From positions 186,001 to 250,000 of the forward strand of contig CANRPO010000001.1 of the NCBI GenBank assembly GCA_947632515.1: DNA of 64,000 nucleotides. Reading direction: 5' to 3'. Made by a program: the position numbers and the translations under genes. Numbering within the stretch: the stretch's first letter is position 1; each line of letters begins with the position of its first letter. The notes beneath the pieces are model-generated. The model was not told the DNA's origin. It did not search any database and saw nothing but the letters and a program-made list of their open reading frames with translations. This document shows, in pieces, positions 63,285-64,000 of this stretch. This stretch comes from an uncultured Lachnospiraceae bacterium. GTDB taxonomy: Bacteria; Bacillota; Clostridia; Lachnospirales; Lachnospiraceae.

Positions 63285-64000
63285 TTATCTGTTCTTGTAA
63301 TCTAAGGCCGCCTTCACAAAGCCTTTGAACAGAGGGTGCGGCCGATTGGGTCTTGACTTTAACTCCGGGTGCGCCTGCGTCGCCACGAAGAACGGATGGC
63401 TTGGCAGTTCGCACATCTCCACGATCCGCCCGTCGGGGGACAGGCCGGACAGTTTCATGCCGTGCTCCGTGAGCACCGCGCGATAATCATTATTTACCTC
63501 ATAGCGGTGTCTGTGCCGCTCGTGGATCGTCTCTTCGCCGTACAGCGCATAGGCTTTGGAGTTCTTGTCCAACACGCAGGGGTAGGAGCCGAGACGCAGA
63601 GTGCCGCCGATGTCCTCCACGCCGTTCTGGTCGGGCATCAGGGCGATCACAGGATGGGTGGTGGAAGGGTTCAGCTCGATGCTGTGGGCGTCGTTGTAGC
63701 CGATCACGTTCCGCGCAAATTCTACGATGGCAAGCTGCATGCCGAGACAGAGTCCCAGGTACGGCACGTTGTTCTCTCTCGCGTAGGTGATGGCGTGGAT
63801 CTTGCCCTCGATGCCTCTGTCGCCGAAACCGCCGGGCACCAGAACCCCGCTGACTCCCTTCAAAAGTTCTTCTACGTTGTCTGCCGTCACCGTCTCGGAA
63901 TCCACCCAGCGGATATTGACGACGCAGTGATTCGAGATGCCGCCGTGTTTCAAAGCCTCCACAACGCTGATATAGGCGTCGTGAAGCTGGGTATACTTAC
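63285..64000 (-). CDS. pyrG: CTP synthase, C-terminal glutaminase part (cut by window)
   Basis: Converts UTP to CTP using glutamine and ATP. Only the last about 238 residues are present; the frame is open to base 64000 and begins [20 protein letters not shown], the linker before the glutaminase domain. Class I glutamine amidotransferase motifs: [16 protein letters not shown] (oxyanion region), [18 protein letters not shown] (nucleophile Cys in GLCLGMQ), RHRHRYEVN, and the His-Glu pair in [10 protein letters not shown]. Normal C-terminus. Ends at the terminator 63221-63261. Confidence 0.95.
   Translation of the reverse strand, partial: KYTQLHDAYISVVEALKHGGISNHCVVNIRWVDSETVTADNVEELLKGVSGVLVPGGFGDRGIEGKIHAITYARENNVPYLGLCLGMQLAIVEFARNVIGYNDAHSIELNPSTTHPVIALMPDQNGVEDIGGTLRLGSYPCVLDKNSKAYALYGEETIHERHRHRYEVNNDYRAVLTEHGMKLSGLSPDGRIVEMCELPSHPFFVATQAHPELKSRPNRPHPLFKGFVKAALDYKNR

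Noticed and set aside
1-64000. tRNA, rRNA and known riboswitch elements.
   Set aside because: None recognised; leaders of carB, the sulfur operon and pyrG (start outside the window) show no convincing aptamer.

Overview
The window is low-to-moderate GC chromosomal DNA from an anaerobic Firmicute, most likely a Lachnospiraceae-type gut Clostridium. This is inferred from gene content: a YhaO/YhaN-type SbcDC pair, a DUF1848 protein, a ferredoxin-type aldo/keto reductase, GH3 beta-glucosidase, Mrp/Mbh-type antiporter, strong AGGAGG ribosome binding sites and TTGACA/TATAAT promoters. No rRNA, tRNA or CRISPR array was seen. GC-rich backbone alternates with two AT-rich accessory islands.

Region 1 (1-8.3 kb) is a defence operon on the + strand: a C5-cytosine methyltransferase (cut by the window edge), a double-AAA McrB-type NTPase, a McrC-type nuclease and a DUF262/DUF1524 (GmrSD-like) protein. 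It is followed by a short coding relic, a candidate structured RNA (12-bp closing stem, three hairpins, one pseudoknot) and a strong terminator. Region 2 (8.4-15.7 kb) holds an anchored extracytoplasmic protein, the SbcD/SbcC-like pair, a HTH-like gene split by a -1 shift at an A7 tract, and an unrecognised 475-aa protein behind a perfect 20-bp palindrome.

Region 3 (15.7-27.5 kb) is an AT-rich graveyard and depot of Rhs/YD-repeat toxin tips. Three truncated Rhs core ends carry different C-termini, each followed by a probable immunity gene, and two share an identical 368-bp segment ending exactly at the toxin junction. Around them lie immunity-gene remnants (DUF2019, DUF600-like, others), two DUF4143-ATPase relics, a Tn4451-like mobile-element relic (two tnpW copies, a truncated TnpX-like recombinase), a holin-like small toxin with a convergent antisense RNA (type I toxin-antitoxin layout), an Rpn nuclease relic and an immunity-like gene broken at a C9 tract.

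Region 4 (27.4-38.2 kb) is backbone: lipoprotein, cyclopropane fatty acid synthase, DUF1848, nitrilase-family amidase, ArsC/Spx-like protein, MATE transporter, S66 peptidase, GNAT, an unusual carbonic anhydrase-NYN/PIN fusion, and an aldo/keto reductase. Region 5 (38.2-51.1 kb, - strand) has carB and a ten-gene Mrp-type operon with four NuoL/M/N-like antiporter subunits and no redox arm visible. Region 6 (51.3-64 kb) has two PLP sulfur-amino-acid enzymes, a solute-binding lipoprotein next to a 1305-aa hybrid sensor kinase, a ketopantoate-reductase-like protein, a small acidic protein, a GH3 beta-glucosidase, a carbohydrate-binding-domain relic and the 3' part of pyrG.
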